A stretch of 64,000 nucleotides of DNA from Paludibaculum fermentans_A (lineage in GTDB: Bacteria > Acidobacteriota > Terriglobia > Bryobacterales > Bryobacteraceae), in contig NZ_JBPJAQ010000003.1 of NCBI RefSeq assembly GCF_051172195.1, forward strand, positions 124,001 to 188,000, in the 5' to 3' direction. The notes beneath the pieces were generated by a model that saw nothing but the letters and a program-made list of their open reading frames with translations, ran no database searches and had not been told where the DNA came from. Positions 25,531 to 34,598 of the stretch are shown here, piece by piece. Both the position numbers and the translations under genes were made by a program. Position 1 is the stretch's first letter, and the number at the start of each line of letters is the position of its first letter.

Positions 25531-28278
25531 ATGGCTTTGTTCTGGCGGCGTTCGTTGCGCCTTATTGTTCTCACCTTGTTGACCTCGTTGCCCTCGCTGC
25601 TGGGGCAGGGGGCGGCTGGTTCGATTCAGGTGGACGTGCAGGACGCGTCTGGTGCGGCCGTGCAGGCTCATGGATTCGTGGAGGGCGTGGCTTCGGGCTT
25701 GCGACGGAGTTTTCAATGCGACCGTGGGGGCCTGGGGACGGTTTCCGGACTGGCTGCGGGCCGGTACCGGCTGCGGGTGGCCCGGGACGGATTTGCGACC
25801 TATACAGAGACGCTGGAGGTTGCGGCTGGCGGGCTGGTGAAACGGACGGTGCGCCTGGAGATTGGGGCTTCGTCGTATGCCGTTGCGGTGGTGAGCGCGA
25901 CTCCGCTGGCCGGATTGGAACGGCTGCTGGAGGAGATTCCGGCTCCGGTGAAGGCGGCCACGGATCGGGATATCGAGGCGAGCGGGGCTTTGGATGTGGC
26001 GGACTTCCTGAACCGGCGGCTGGCCAATGTCTATGTGAATGAGATGCAGGGCAACCCGCTGCAGCCGGATGTGAATTACCGCGGGTATACGGCCTCGCCG
26101 CTGTTGGGGACTCCGCAGGGTGTGTCGGTGTATCTGGATGGCGTGCGGATGAACCAGCCTTTTGGCGATGTGGTGAGTTGGGATCTGATTCCGCGGGTGG
26201 CGGTGGCGGAGATGGCAATGATTGCGGGGTCGGATCCACTGTTCGGGCTGAATACGCTGGGGGGCGCCTTGTCGCTGCGAACGAAGGATGGGGTCAGTCA
26301 TCCGGGCACTGCGCTGCAAGTGAGCGGAGGCAGTTTCGGGCGGAAGATGGCGGAGTTGGAGCATGGCGGATCGACGACGCAGGGGCTGCATTGGTATGTG
26401 GCGAGCAGCCTGTTTTTCGAAGACGGGTGGCGTGTGACTTCGCCTTCGAATGCGCGGCAGTTTCTGGGGAAGGTGGGGTGGCAGCGGGCGCGCACTTCGC
26501 TTGGGCTGACGGCGGCCTATGCGAACAATTCGCTGACGGGGAACGGGCTGCAGGAGTTGCGGCTGCTGGAACGGGATTACGGGAGCGTGTATACGAAGCC
26601 GGACCGGACGGCGAACCGGTCACCGTTCATCAACCTGCAATTGCGGCACAATTTTTCGAATACGGTGACCTTTTCTGGGAATACCTATTTCCGGTACATC
26701 CGGACGCGGACGTTGAACGGGGACATCAACGAAGATTCGCTGGACCAGTCGATCTACCAGCCGGGTGCGGCGGAGCGGGCGGCGTTGACCGCGGCGGGGT
26801 ATACGGGTTTCCCGACATCCGGCGCGACGGCGGCCAACACACCGTTTCCTTTCTGGCGGTGTATCGGCAATGTGCTGCTGGGGGATGAGCCGGCGGAGAA
26901 GTGCAATGGGCTGATCAACCGGGGCGCTTCGCAGCAGCGCAATTACGGAGTTTCGGGACAGGTGAGCTGGGTGGGGCGCGTTGGCGGGTATGGCAACCAA
27001 TTGACGGCCGGGGCGGCGTATGACGGGAGCCGGGTGGGGTTTGAGCAGTCGAGTGAGCTGGGGTATCTGGCGGCGGACCGGAGCGTGGTGGGTACGGGGG
27101 CTTATGGGGATGGGGTGACGGGTGGCGATGTGGATGGCGCACCTTATGACGTCCGAGTGAACCTGAAGGGGCGAACGCATAGCGCGAGTGTGTATGCCAC
27201 GGATACGTTGACGGCGGGGCGATTGAATCTCACAGCCTCGGGGCGGTTCAACCGGACGACGATCGAGAACGTGGACCAGATCCGGCCGGCGGCGGGGAGC
27301 GGATCGCTGACGGGCCGGCACGAGTTCCGGCGGTTCAATCCGGCGCTGGGCGCGACGTATCGCGCGGCTGGAGCGTTGAGCTTATATGGAGGCTTCACGG
27401 AGGGGAGCCGGGCGCCCACGTCGATTGAGCTGGGCTGCGCGGATCCGGAGACGCCTTGCAAGCTGCCGAATGCGATGGCCGGGGATCCGCCGTTGCGGCA
27501 AGTGGTGACGAGGACGTGGGAGGCGGGTGTGCGGGGCAGCGGCGAACACGGGCTGCGTTGGAGCGCGGGCTGGTTCCGGGCTACCAATCACGATGACATT
27601 CTGTTCGTGGCGTCGCAGCAGACGGGGTTTGGCTATTTCCAGAATTTCGAGACGACGCGGCGGCAGGGCGTGGAGTTGGATGTGAATGCGCGGGCGGGAC
27701 GCGTGACCTTGGGGGGCGGCTACACTTTGCTGCGGGCGACGTTCGAGAGCAGCGAGACGGTGAACGGCAGCGGGAACAGCAGCAACGACCTGGCGCACAC
27801 GGTGTCGCGCGGGTTGGAGGGCACGATCGAGATTGGACCCGGTAGCCATATTCCGCTCATCCCGAGCCATCTGGTGAAGGCGTATGCGGATATCCAGGTG
27901 ACTTCGAAGCTGTTGGCGGATGTGAGTGTGGTGGGCGTGTCGGGGTCGTATGCGCGGGGCAACGAGAACAATGAGCATGAGCCGGACGGGACCTATTACC
28001 TGGGTCCGGGGCGGACTCCGGGGTATGGGCTGGTGAACCTGGGAGCGCGGTATAGCCTGCACCGGCGGGTGGAGTTGTTTGCGCAGGTGAACAACCTGTT
28101 TGACCGGCGTTACTACACGGGGGCGCAGTTGGGGCCGACGGGTTTTACGGCGGAAGGCAACTTTGTGGCGCGGCCGTTTCCCGTGGCTGGGAATGGAGAG
28201 TATCCGGTGCAGCAGTCGACGTTTTATGCGCCGGGGGCTCCGCGGGGGGCGTGGGTGGGATTGCGCTTGAAGTTCTGA
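25531..28278 (+). CDS. TonB-dependent outer-membrane receptor
   Basis: A 915-residue receptor. The signal peptide is MALFWRRSLRLIVLTLLTSLPSLLGQ. A carboxypeptidase-regulatory-like beta-sandwich domain (about 28-115) is followed by a plug domain (DVADFLNRRLANVYVNEMQGNPLQPDVNYRGYTASPLLGTPQGVSVYLDGVRMNQPFGDVVSWDLIP). The long beta-barrel (to the C-terminal Phe of GAWVGLRLKF) contains the NNLFDRRYYTGAQLG motif seen in siderophore/FecA-like receptors. It imports an unknown ligand using TonB energy. ATG 25531 gives a proper signal peptide, whereas the upstream extension does not. It is divergent from the sigma gene at 24680-25231, whose product may control it. Confidence 0.9.
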   Translation: MALFWRRSLRLIVLTLLTSLPSLLGQGAAGSIQVDVQDASGAAVQAHGFVEGVASGLRRSFQCDRGGLGTVSGLAAGRYRLRVARDGFATYTETLEVAAGGLVKRTVRLEIGASSYAVAVVSATPLAGLERLLEEIPAPVKAATDRDIEASGALDVADFLNRRLANVYVNEMQGNPLQPDVNYRGYTASPLLGTPQGVSVYLDGVRMNQPFGDVVSWDLIPRVAVAEMAMIAGSDPLFGLNTLGGALSLRTKDGVSHPGTALQVSGGSFGRKMAELEHGGSTTQGLHWYVASSLFFEDGWRVTSPSNARQFLGKVGWQRARTSLGLTAAYANNSLTGNGLQELRLLERDYGSVYTKPDRTANRSPFINLQLRHNFSNTVTFSGNTYFRYIRTRTLNGDINEDSLDQSIYQPGAAERAALTAAGYTGFPTSGATAANTPFPFWRCIGNVLLGDEPAEKCNGLINRGASQQRNYGVSGQVSWVGRVGGYGNQLTAGAAYDGSRVGFEQSSELGYLAADRSVVGTGAYGDGVTGGDVDGAPYDVRVNLKGRTHSASVYATDTLTAGRLNLTASGRFNRTTIENVDQIRPAAGSGSLTGRHEFRRFNPALGATYRAAGALSLYGGFTEGSRAPTSIELGCADPETPCKLPNAMAGDPPLRQVVTRTWEAGVRGSGEHGLRWSAGWFRATNHDDILFVASQQTGFGYFQNFETTRRQGVELDVNARAGRVTLGGGYTLLRATFESSETVNGSGNSSNDLAHTVSRGLEGTIEIGPGSHIPLIPSHLVKAYADIQVTSKLLADVSVVGVSGSYARGNENNEHEPDGTYYLGPGRTPGYGLVNLGARYSLHRRVELFAQVNNLFDRRYYTGAQLGPTGFTAEGNFVARPFPVAGNGEYPVQQSTFYAPGAPRGAWVGLRLKF

Positions 28279-28293
28279 GGGGCTTGGCCGGCG

Positions 28294-29487
28294 TCAGCGC
28301 GACTGGTGCGCCTGCAGGAGTTGCCGCATGGCCGGAGAGCGTGCGGCAAGGAACGGGGTGAGGCGTTTGCTGCCGAGGGAGTGAGGGTTGGCGGAGCGGC
28401 TGAGGAGGAGGGCGGCGACCTGCACTTTGTCGCAATTGACGGCGCGGCGGAGGGGTGATTCGCCGAGGCTGTCGCGGGCTTCGATGGCGGCTCCGGCGTC
28501 GAGGAGGGCGGCGGCGATTTCGACGTGTCCGCGGCGGGCGGCCATGTGGAGGGGGGTGCAGCGTTTGGCGCCGGCGTTGGCATCGACAGCGGCTCCGGCG
28601 TGGACGAAGAGGCGGACGATGTCTCCGCCGCCGGCTCCGGAGTACCCGTTGGCGAGGGCATAGAGCGGGGTGTGTTCGCCCGCATCCTCTATATTCGGAT
28701 CCATTCCTAGGTGAAGGAGCAACTCTACGCCGGGGCGGTGGCCGTGGGCGGCGGCCTGGTGGAGGAGGGTGCGGCCGGCGAAGCGTTCGCGCGCGAGGGT
28801 GGGGTCGTTGGTGAGGCGGGTGAGGACGTAGGCCTGGAGGGCAGGATGCGGCAGGGCGAGCATGAGGGCGAGCAGGCCGACGAGGCTGGAGCGGTCGTGC
28901 TGGAAGCGGTCGCGCAGGACGGGGTCGTCCAGGAGAGATAGGGCTGCTTCCGGGGTGTTGGTGCGCAGGGTGGCTACGAGATGGTCGAGGGCGCACTGGC
29001 TTTGCCAGCGGCGGGCGATCTCGTGGCGGGTGGCATCCGGAGGGGCACCGGGCGTTTGCGCCGGTATGGGTTCGCCGGTATTTACGACGTAGGCGGAGGA
29101 TTGTTCGAAGAAGGCGAGGAGGGCGGCGCGGTGATGAGGCTCCAGGGATATGTCGTCGAGGGCGAGGCGCATGTTGTCCAGCCAGGCTGAGCGTTCGGGC
29201 TGGCCGATGTGGAAGCGTTGATGGGACTCGTGGAGGCTGAGCCACCAGCGGCGCTGAGTGTCGGTGCCGGGTCCGCCGAAGAGTTGGACGAGGAAGGCGG
29301 TGAGTTCCTCAATGGCGCAGTGGAAGGTCTTGCCGGGAAAGAGGTGGCGGATGCGGGGATCGTGGGCGACCCGGCCGTAGAACGCTTCGGAGAGGCTGCG
29401 CCACGTGGCGGTGCCGCCGACGGCCTGGTGGAGGCAGGGCGGGCCGCCCGGATTCTGGGGGGAGGGTCCTTGCGGCATACCAGACAT
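28294..29487 (-). CDS. Truncated-hemoglobin/ankyrin-repeat fusion protein
   Basis: 397 residues. The N-terminal 20-140 region matches a truncated (2-on-2) globin: LSEAFYGRVAHDPRIRHLFPGK, LTAFLVQLFGGPGTDTQRRWW, then ESHQRFHIGQPERSAWLDNMRLAL with the probable proximal His89. After a helical linker come ankyrin repeats (about 218-395): GRTLLHQAAAHGHRPGVELLLHLGMDPN, TPLYALANG, CTPLHMAARRGHVEIAAALLDAGAAIEA, SPLRRAVNCDKVQVAALLLSRSANPHS, TPFLAARSPAMRQLLQ. No signal peptide, so it is cytoplasmic. An oxygen- or NO-binding globin joined to a protein-interaction domain suggests a sensing or scaffold role. It converges on the TonB receptor gene. Confidence 0.85.
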   Translation of the reverse strand: MSGMPQGPSPQNPGGPPCLHQAVGGTATWRSLSEAFYGRVAHDPRIRHLFPGKTFHCAIEELTAFLVQLFGGPGTDTQRRWWLSLHESHQRFHIGQPERSAWLDNMRLALDDISLEPHHRAALLAFFEQSSAYVVNTGEPIPAQTPGAPPDATRHEIARRWQSQCALDHLVATLRTNTPEAALSLLDDPVLRDRFQHDRSSLVGLLALMLALPHPALQAYVLTRLTNDPTLARERFAGRTLLHQAAAHGHRPGVELLLHLGMDPNIEDAGEHTPLYALANGYSGAGGGDIVRLFVHAGAAVDANAGAKRCTPLHMAARRGHVEIAAALLDAGAAIEARDSLGESPLRRAVNCDKVQVAALLLSRSANPHSLGSKRLTPFLAARSPAMRQLLQAHQSR

Positions 29488-29645
29488 TGTCGTCGATTTT
29501 GAGACGATTCGCGGGGGCGCAAACGGGGCTATCTTGCGGCATACTCTAGAGAGTTTCGTGCGGGTTGGCGGAGTAACCGGGTGCCGGGCTGGTTGCCGCT
29601 GTGCCTGTGCCGTATTCCATTGCAGCGGGGGGCTGGGCAGCCACT

Positions 29646-30242
29646 ATGATGCGATCACTCGCGTTTCTGGGTTTTGCGGCGGTGCTGCACGGCCAGCCGC
29701 CGGCGGCGTTGGAGGAGCATTTCCAGGGGCGGCCGGTGAAGCTGCTGGTGGACATGCCGGGGGACGATTCGGGGGTGGATGTGTACGCGCGAGAGGCTCC
29801 GGCCGGTCATCAGGATGAGGCTGGAGAGAGGCTGACGAAGTATGGGCCGGCGTTGCGGCGGGGTCAGGCGGCGGAGGTCACCCTGGTGAAGCGGAAGGGC
29901 GACCACATTGAGTTCCACCTGAATGGCGGAGGGTTCACGAATCGCCAACTGCTGGGTTTGCCGGGGTATGACTCAGTGCACTGGGGCATGTCCGAGGAGG
30001 AGCGGCGGATCCGGAATAGCATGATCGGGACTCGGGATAAGGCACGGCGGCGGCGTTTGGAGAGTGAGTATGACCGGGTGAGGAGGCGGCGGGTGCGGCC
30101 CTTGCGGGAGCAGTTGGAGCGGGACGAGCGGGCGCGGCACGGGTCGCGGTTCAACATCCGGTTTGGATCGGAGCAGGAGGCGGGGCGGGTGACGGCGGAG
30201 GAGTTGGGTGTGATACTACGGCCTTATCTGGAGATGAGGTAG
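29646..30242 (+). CDS. Secreted protein of unknown function
   Basis: About 198 residues. The start at ATG 29646 (or the adjacent ATG 29649) gives a clear signal peptide (MRSLAFLGFAAVLHGQ). The mature protein has a beta-rich first half (HFQGRPVKLLVDMPGDDSGVDVYAREA, AEVTLVKRKGDHIEFHLNGGGF) and a strongly charged, arginine-rich helical second half (RDKARRRRLESEYDRVRRRRVRPLREQLERDERARHG). No family is recognised. It converges on the PadR regulator with a 5-base gap. Confidence 0.7.
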   Translation: MMRSLAFLGFAAVLHGQPPAALEEHFQGRPVKLLVDMPGDDSGVDVYAREAPAGHQDEAGERLTKYGPALRRGQAAEVTLVKRKGDHIEFHLNGGGFTNRQLLGLPGYDSVHWGMSEEERRIRNSMIGTRDKARRRRLESEYDRVRRRRVRPLREQLERDERARHGSRFNIRFGSEQEAGRVTAEELGVILRPYLEMR

Positions 30243-30247
30243 GGGCG

Positions 30248-30574
30248 TCAGGCCAGCCCCATGACGCGGGCGATGGCGCCCGACATTTCGCGGTAGCGGG
30301 CGGTTTCCGAGTCGAGTTTCCGGCGGCCGTCGGCGGTGAGCTGATAGAAGCGGGCGCGGCGGTTGTTGGCGGACTGGCCCCATTCACCTTCGATCCAGCC
30401 ATTGAGTTCCAGGCGCTGGAGGGCGGGATAGAGGGAGCCTTCTTCCACCTGGAGGATGTTTTCGGAGAGCTGGCGGAGGAGTTGGGCGATGGCGTAGCCG
30501 TGGAGGGTGCCGCGGGTGAGGGTTTTGAGGACCATCATGTCGAGCGTGCCGGGGAGGAGGTCGTTCTTTCCCAT
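30248..30574 (-). CDS. PadR family transcriptional regulator
   Basis: A 108-residue winged-helix regulator: LLPGTLDMMVLKTLTRGTLHGYAIAQLLRQLSENILQVEEGSLYPALQRLELNGWIEGEWGQSANNRRARFYQLTADGRRKL is a textbook PadR domain. In Acidobacteriota such short PadR proteins often precede ABC-type macrolide exporter genes; no such gene follows here, so its target is unknown and the gene stands alone. Confidence 0.93.
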   Translation of the reverse strand: MGKNDLLPGTLDMMVLKTLTRGTLHGYAIAQLLRQLSENILQVEEGSLYPALQRLELNGWIEGEWGQSANNRRARFYQLTADGRRKLDSETARYREMSGAIARVMGLA

Positions 30575-30688
30575 AGACTGACTGATTATACGACTGAAGA
30601 ACGGCTGAGGTTTGGGGCGGGGGATTGAGCGCCGGATTATTCGGGCGGAGTCAATTCGAGAATGCGGGTTGTCGCTTCCAGATTTGGG

Positions 30689-31339
30689 CTAGGAGATGAG
30701 CTGTTTTCGGACGGCGTAGAGGATGAGTTCGGGGACGCTGTGGAGGTTGAGTTTTTCGAGGATATGGCCGCGGTGGGTGTCCACGGTGTAGACAGAGAGG
30801 TTGAGGAAGTTGGCGATCTCCTTGCTGGTGCGGCCTTCGGCGACGAGGTGAAGGATTTCGCGTTCCCGGTCGGTGAGGAGGTCGTAGCTGTCTTCAGCGT
30901 TCATGCGTTGGAGGGTGCGGACGTAGTCTTCCTGGAGGATCTGGCTGACCTTGTGGCTGAAGAAGGAGCGTCCTTTGGCGACGGCCTGGATGGCACCGAG
31001 GAGGTCGGCTTTGACGGAGTCTTTGAGGAGGTAGCCGCGGGCGCCGGCTTTGAGGGCGCGGAGGACGTAACTCTCGTCGTAATGCATGCTTAGAATCACG
31101 ACGCCGATGTGCGGATTCTTTTCGACGATGCGGCGGGTGGCTTCGATGCCGTTGAGGGTGGGCATGGCGATGTCGGTGACGACGACGTCAGGTTTGAGGT
31201 CGGTAGCCATCTGGACGGCGGCGATGCCGTCGGCGGCTTCTCCTACAACGACATAGCCGGGTTGGCGTTCCAGGAGGAGGCGGAGACCATCGCGGAGGAC
31301 GTTGTGGTCGTCAGCCAGCAGGATGCGGATCGAATCCAT
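30689..31339 (-). CDS. Orphan NarL/FixJ-type response regulator
   Basis: A 216-residue regulator. The receiver domain has DD at 10-11, the phosphoacceptor Asp56 (VVVTDIAMP) and Lys in YLLKDS. The LuxR-type HTH (LLTDREREILHLVAEGRTSKEIANFLNLSVYTVDTHRGHILEKLNLHSVPELILYAV) is at the C-terminus. The frame extends upstream to 31420, but ATG 31339 starts the domain cleanly. No kinase gene is adjacent. The sequence is strikingly similar over its whole length to the regulator at 36908-37558, so the kinase encoded there may serve both. Confidence 0.93.
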   Translation of the reverse strand: MDSIRILLADDHNVLRDGLRLLLERQPGYVVVGEAADGIAAVQMATDLKPDVVVTDIAMPTLNGIEATRRIVEKNPHIGVVILSMHYDESYVLRALKAGARGYLLKDSVKADLLGAIQAVAKGRSFFSHKVSQILQEDYVRTLQRMNAEDSYDLLTDREREILHLVAEGRTSKEIANFLNLSVYTVDTHRGHILEKLNLHSVPELILYAVRKQLIS

Positions 31340-31532
31340 AGCTTGCACTCTCAATCGGCCGTGAGGCGCGGGGTTGCGTTTCCAATGACAGGATAAGGCC
31401 TGGGGGGGGCGGCAAACCATCCCCTCCGCAAAGTATCTTGCGGGCTGGACCTTTAGTGTCCGGAAGGTATGGCCAATGGCAGAAAGATTCGGTTTAATAG
31501 AATTAGCACATCCTCTCCCGAAGGAGCCTTAC

Positions 31533-32117
31533 ATGAAGTTAAACGTTGCCACTTGCCTCGCTGGAGCAGTCCTCTGTCTGTCGCTCGGCGCCTGTACGAA
31601 GAAGACCGCGGTTCAGCAGACACCGCCGCCGCCGACCGTCGCGCCTGCGCCTGCTGCCCCGACACGTGCGGCCGCGCCTGCGCCCGCGCCGCCTGCCCAG
31701 CCGCGGGTTGTGGCGAAAGAACAGAGCCGGATGCCCGATGCGGCGACCAAACTGCAGATCCAGGATTTGTTGAACCGGATTCAGGACGCGTACTTCGATT
31801 TTGCGCGCCACACGCTGCGTCCCGACGCTGAGACGGCGCTGCGCGCCAATGCGAAGACGCTGAGCGAGATCATCTCTCAATACCCGGATTTCCGGCTGAC
31901 GGTGGAAGGTTACTGCGACGAGCGCGGTTCCGACGAGTTCAACATGGCGCTGGGCGATGCCCGCGCGAAGCAGGCGAAGGATTACATGGTATCGCTGGGC
32001 CTGCCGGCTGGACAGTTGAAGACGGTGAGCTACGGCAAAGAGAAGCCGGTCTGCACCGAGCATGACGAAGACTGCTGGCAGAAGAACCGCCGCGCGCACC
32101 TGACGCAAGCCCAGTAG
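31533..32117 (+). CDS. pal: Pal-like OmpA-domain lipoprotein
   Basis: 194 residues. The signal peptide ends in a lipobox, LSLGAC, so the protein is lipid-anchored at the outer membrane. A Pro/Ala-rich linker (about 28-60) leads to the OmpA-like peptidoglycan-binding domain: AYFDFARHTLRPDAETALRANAKTLSEI, LTVEGYCDERGSDEFNMALGDARAKQAKDYMVSLG, VSYGKEKPVCTEHDEDCWQKNRRAHL. This matches Pal, which ties the outer membrane to peptidoglycan in the Tol-Pal system. AAGGAG 6 bases before ATG 31533 fixes the start. No tol genes are visible nearby. Confidence 0.88.
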   Translation: MKLNVATCLAGAVLCLSLGACTKKTAVQQTPPPPTVAPAPAAPTRAAAPAPAPPAQPRVVAKEQSRMPDAATKLQIQDLLNRIQDAYFDFARHTLRPDAETALRANAKTLSEIISQYPDFRLTVEGYCDERGSDEFNMALGDARAKQAKDYMVSLGLPAGQLKTVSYGKEKPVCTEHDEDCWQKNRRAHLTQAQ

Positions 32118-32145
32118 TTTGTTGAGTTTGCCCCTTTGAGAGTAT

Positions 32146-32173
32146 CCGCCGGCCGCGTAGAACCGGCCGGCGG
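32146..32173 (+). terminator. Stem-loop after the Pal-like gene
   Basis: CCGCCGGCC (32146-32154) pairs perfectly with GGCCGGCGG (32165-32173) around a 10-base loop, 28 bases after the stop. There is no T-run after it (GCTCCCCCCTCC), so it is at best a weak intrinsic terminator or an mRNA-stabilising hairpin. Confidence 0.45.
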
Positions 32174-32304
32174 GCTCCCCCCTCCTTCTGCTTCCCTCCC
32201 CGCGATTCCCGCAAATTCCCGTAACCACGAGGCGCTTCGGCTGTATATATGACTGAAGGCAGGGACATTGACGTTCCGGCCGGGTGACTCAGAGTACAGG
32301 ACGG

Positions 32305-32910
32305 ATGGCGCAGACAGACGAAGATCTCATGTCCGGGGTGCGGCAGGGCGAACTGCGCGCGCTGGGCCCGTTATTTGAACGCCACCACGTTCATCTGTTC
32401 AATTTCCTGCTGCGGTTGACGGGCGACCGGGCGCACAGTGAGGACCTGGTACAGGATGTGTTCTTCCGGATTCTGCGATACCGGCAGACGTATCGGGATG
32501 GGACGTCGTTCACGACGTGGATGTACCAAATCGCACGGAATGCACGGGTAGATGCCTTGAGAAAGAAACGGCCGGAGATCGGGGTGGAGTTGGAAACGCT
32601 ATCGCCGGCGGATGAGCGGCCGACACCGGCGGACCGGGCGGAGTCGACGCAGCAGGAAGAGCTGTTGCGGCGGTCTCTGGCGCTGCTGCCGGAGGAGAAG
32701 AGGGAATTGCTGGTGCTGAGCCGGTATCAGAACCTGAAGCACGAGCAGATTGCGGAGCTGCTGCACTGCGAGGTGAGCACAGTGAAGGTGAGGGTTTTCC
32801 GGGCGGTGCAGGAGTTGAAGAAGGTGTACCAGGGCCTGTTGACGGAGCACAAGCGGACGGGCCGTGGGGCGTGGGCTGTTGCGGACGAGGGACATGGCAA
32901 TGCGGTGTGA
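32305..32910 (+). CDS. ECF-type RNA polymerase sigma factor
   Basis: A 201-residue sigma factor: region 2 LGPLFERHHVHLFNFLLRLTGDRAHSEDLVQDVFFRILRYRQTYRDGTSFTTWMYQIARNARVDALRKK, region 4 LALLPEEKRELLVLSRYQNLKHEQIAELLHCEVSTVKVRVFRAVQELKKVY. The frame begins at GTG 32284; ATG 32305 is a plausible alternative and is used here. The next gene, a zinc-type anti-sigma factor, overlaps its end by 17 bases, a classic sigma/anti-sigma pair. Two DUF4097 surface proteins follow and may belong to its regulon. Confidence 0.92.
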   Translation: MAQTDEDLMSGVRQGELRALGPLFERHHVHLFNFLLRLTGDRAHSEDLVQDVFFRILRYRQTYRDGTSFTTWMYQIARNARVDALRKKRPEIGVELETLSPADERPTPADRAESTQQEELLRRSLALLPEEKRELLVLSRYQNLKHEQIAELLHCEVSTVKVRVFRAVQELKKVYQGLLTEHKRTGRGAWAVADEGHGNAV

Positions 32911-33703
32911 AGAGATTCAGGAGTTACTACCGGAGTTCTGGGCGGGATCGGCGCAGGCACAGGATCGTGAGCTGGTGAACGGCCACCTGGCGGAGTGCGC
33001 GGATTGCCGGGAGTCGTCGCGGCTGTGGTCGATGCTGGGCGAGCTGCCGGACGAGCAGCCGGGCCCGGAGGTGGCGGTGCGGTTCCGGACCATGCTGGCG
33101 GCGTACCGTCACGGCCTGGAGCAGGCGGAGCAGCCAAAGCCGAAGCAGAAGTTCTCGCTTTCCCAATGGCTGTATGGCTGGTGGCCGGCGAAGCTTGAAT
33201 TCCAAGTGTCGATTGCGGCGGCTTGCCTGGCTGTGGGAGTAGCGATTGGAGTGGTGGCGTCATCGAGCGCGCCTTCGGCGAAGGAGTTCGCGAAGCTGCA
33301 CGATGAGCTGCGCGGGACGCGGGAGATGGTGGCGGTGTCGCTGATGCGGCAGCAATCGGCCAGTGATCGTCTGCGGGGCGTGAGCTGGAGTGCGCGATTG
33401 AACCGGCCGGACGAAGAGGTGCTGGGCGCGCTGCTGGCGGCGGTAGACCAGGATCCGAGTGTGGATGTGCGGCTGGCGGCGGCGGATGCGCTGCGCAAGT
33501 ACTCGAATGTTCCGGAAGTGGGGCAGGGCATGGTGACGGCCCTGGGCCGATCGGATTCCCCACTGGTGCAGATTGCGCTGATCGACGCGCTGGTGGAGAT
33601 GAAAGACCGGCGGTCTGTCACGGTGCTGAACAAGCTGAGTGCGGACCAGGCGGCGAATGAATCGGTCCGCCAGCGGGCGAAGTGGGCCATTGGCCGGTTC
33701 TAG
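32894..33703 (+). CDS. Zinc-type anti-sigma factor with HEAT-like repeats
   Basis: 269 residues. The zinc-binding anti-sigma motif H31-x3-C35-x2-C38 (HLAECADC) lies in the N-terminal 45 residues. A membrane segment is at about 103-123. The outer part contains helical HEAT-like repeats (DEEVLGALLAAVDQDPSVDVRLAAADALRKY, VTALGRSDSPLVQIALIDALVEMKDRRSVTVLNKL, NESVRQRAKWAIGRF). It would sequester the sigma factor encoded upstream until a periplasmic signal is sensed. The gene overlaps the sigma gene by 17 bases. Confidence 0.88.
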   Translation: MAMRCEEIQELLPEFWAGSAQAQDRELVNGHLAECADCRESSRLWSMLGELPDEQPGPEVAVRFRTMLAAYRHGLEQAEQPKPKQKFSLSQWLYGWWPAKLEFQVSIAAACLAVGVAIGVVASSSAPSAKEFAKLHDELRGTREMVAVSLMRQQSASDRLRGVSWSARLNRPDEEVLGALLAAVDQDPSVDVRLAAADALRKYSNVPEVGQGMVTALGRSDSPLVQIALIDALVEMKDRRSVTVLNKLSADQAANESVRQRAKWAIGRF

Positions 33704-33754
33704 GGTTTTCCAGGCTGGTTTCTCAAGTTTCGATTCGAAGTGAGGTACGGAGCT

Positions 33755-34588
33755 ATGGCGATACGTGTGTTCGCACTTTTGGGGCTAGCGCCGATGCTGT
33801 TGATGGCGGAGGCGCTGGAAGAGAAGCAGACGATCCGGAAGAGCCTGCCGGAGGCCGCGCGGCTGGAAGTGGATACGGTATGGGGCGGCATCCGGGTGAC
33901 GGGCTACGACGGGCACGAAGTGAAGATGGTGGCCACGGAGACGGTGCGGGCGGATTCGCAGGCGGACCTGGAACTGGCGCGCAAGGAAGTACGGCTGGAT
34001 GTCGAGACGAAGGGCGAGACGGCGCGGATCTACGTGGATGGGCCCTTCCGTTGTCACTGCGAGGACGGCCGGTGGTCAGGGGAACGGCGCCGGAGAGGGT
34101 ATGTGGTGCGCTACGACTTCGAGCTGCAGGTGCCGCGGAACATGGCGGTCGAGCTGTCGACGGTGAACGAAGGGTGGATTGCGATGAGCGGCGTCGGCGG
34201 TGACTTCGCGATCCACAATGTGAACGGGACGGTGGACCTGAGCGGGCTGATGGGGTCGGGTGAGGTAAAGACGGTAAACGGGCATGTGAAGGCGGAGTTT
34301 GCGAGGAATCCGAAGGGGCGCACCTCGTTCAAGACGATCAATGGTCCGATTGACCTCTACTTCCGGCCAGGCCTGGCAGCCGACCTGAGGTTGAATACCT
34401 TCAACGGGAAGATTTACTCGGATTTTGAGTTTACAGCGCTGCCGGTGCGACCGGTGGCGGAGGAGACGCGGAATGGCAAGCGGGTGTTCCGCGCGGACAA
34501 GTATTCCGGAGGCCGTATCGGCGGCGGCGGTCCGGAGATTCTGGTGGACGGGTTTAACAGCGAGATTAGAATTCTGGAAGGCAAGTAG
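33755..34588 (+). CDS. DUF4097-type secreted beta-helical protein
   Basis: 277 residues with a signal peptide (MAIRVFALLGLAPMLLMAEA). The body has repeated short beta motifs (LEVDTVWGGIRVTGYDGHEVKMVATETV, VELSTVNEGWIAMSGVGGDFAIHNVNGTVDLSGLMGSGEVKTVNGHVKAEF) typical of the DUF4097 putative-adhesin fold. GGAG 3 bases before ATG 33755 supports the start. It lies 51 bases after the anti-sigma gene and 10 bases before a second DUF4097 gene. It is probably periplasmic or surface-exposed; function unknown. Confidence 0.85.
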   Translation: MAIRVFALLGLAPMLLMAEALEEKQTIRKSLPEAARLEVDTVWGGIRVTGYDGHEVKMVATETVRADSQADLELARKEVRLDVETKGETARIYVDGPFRCHCEDGRWSGERRRRGYVVRYDFELQVPRNMAVELSTVNEGWIAMSGVGGDFAIHNVNGTVDLSGLMGSGEVKTVNGHVKAEFARNPKGRTSFKTINGPIDLYFRPGLAADLRLNTFNGKIYSDFEFTALPVRPVAEETRNGKRVFRADKYSGGRIGGGGPEILVDGFNSEIRILEGK

Positions 34589-34598
34589 GTATAAGGCA

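Noticed and set aside
25024..26391. 455-residue minus-strand open frame
   Set aside because: Antisense to the TonB receptor 5' half; composition is typical of a shadow frame and there is no recognisable domain.
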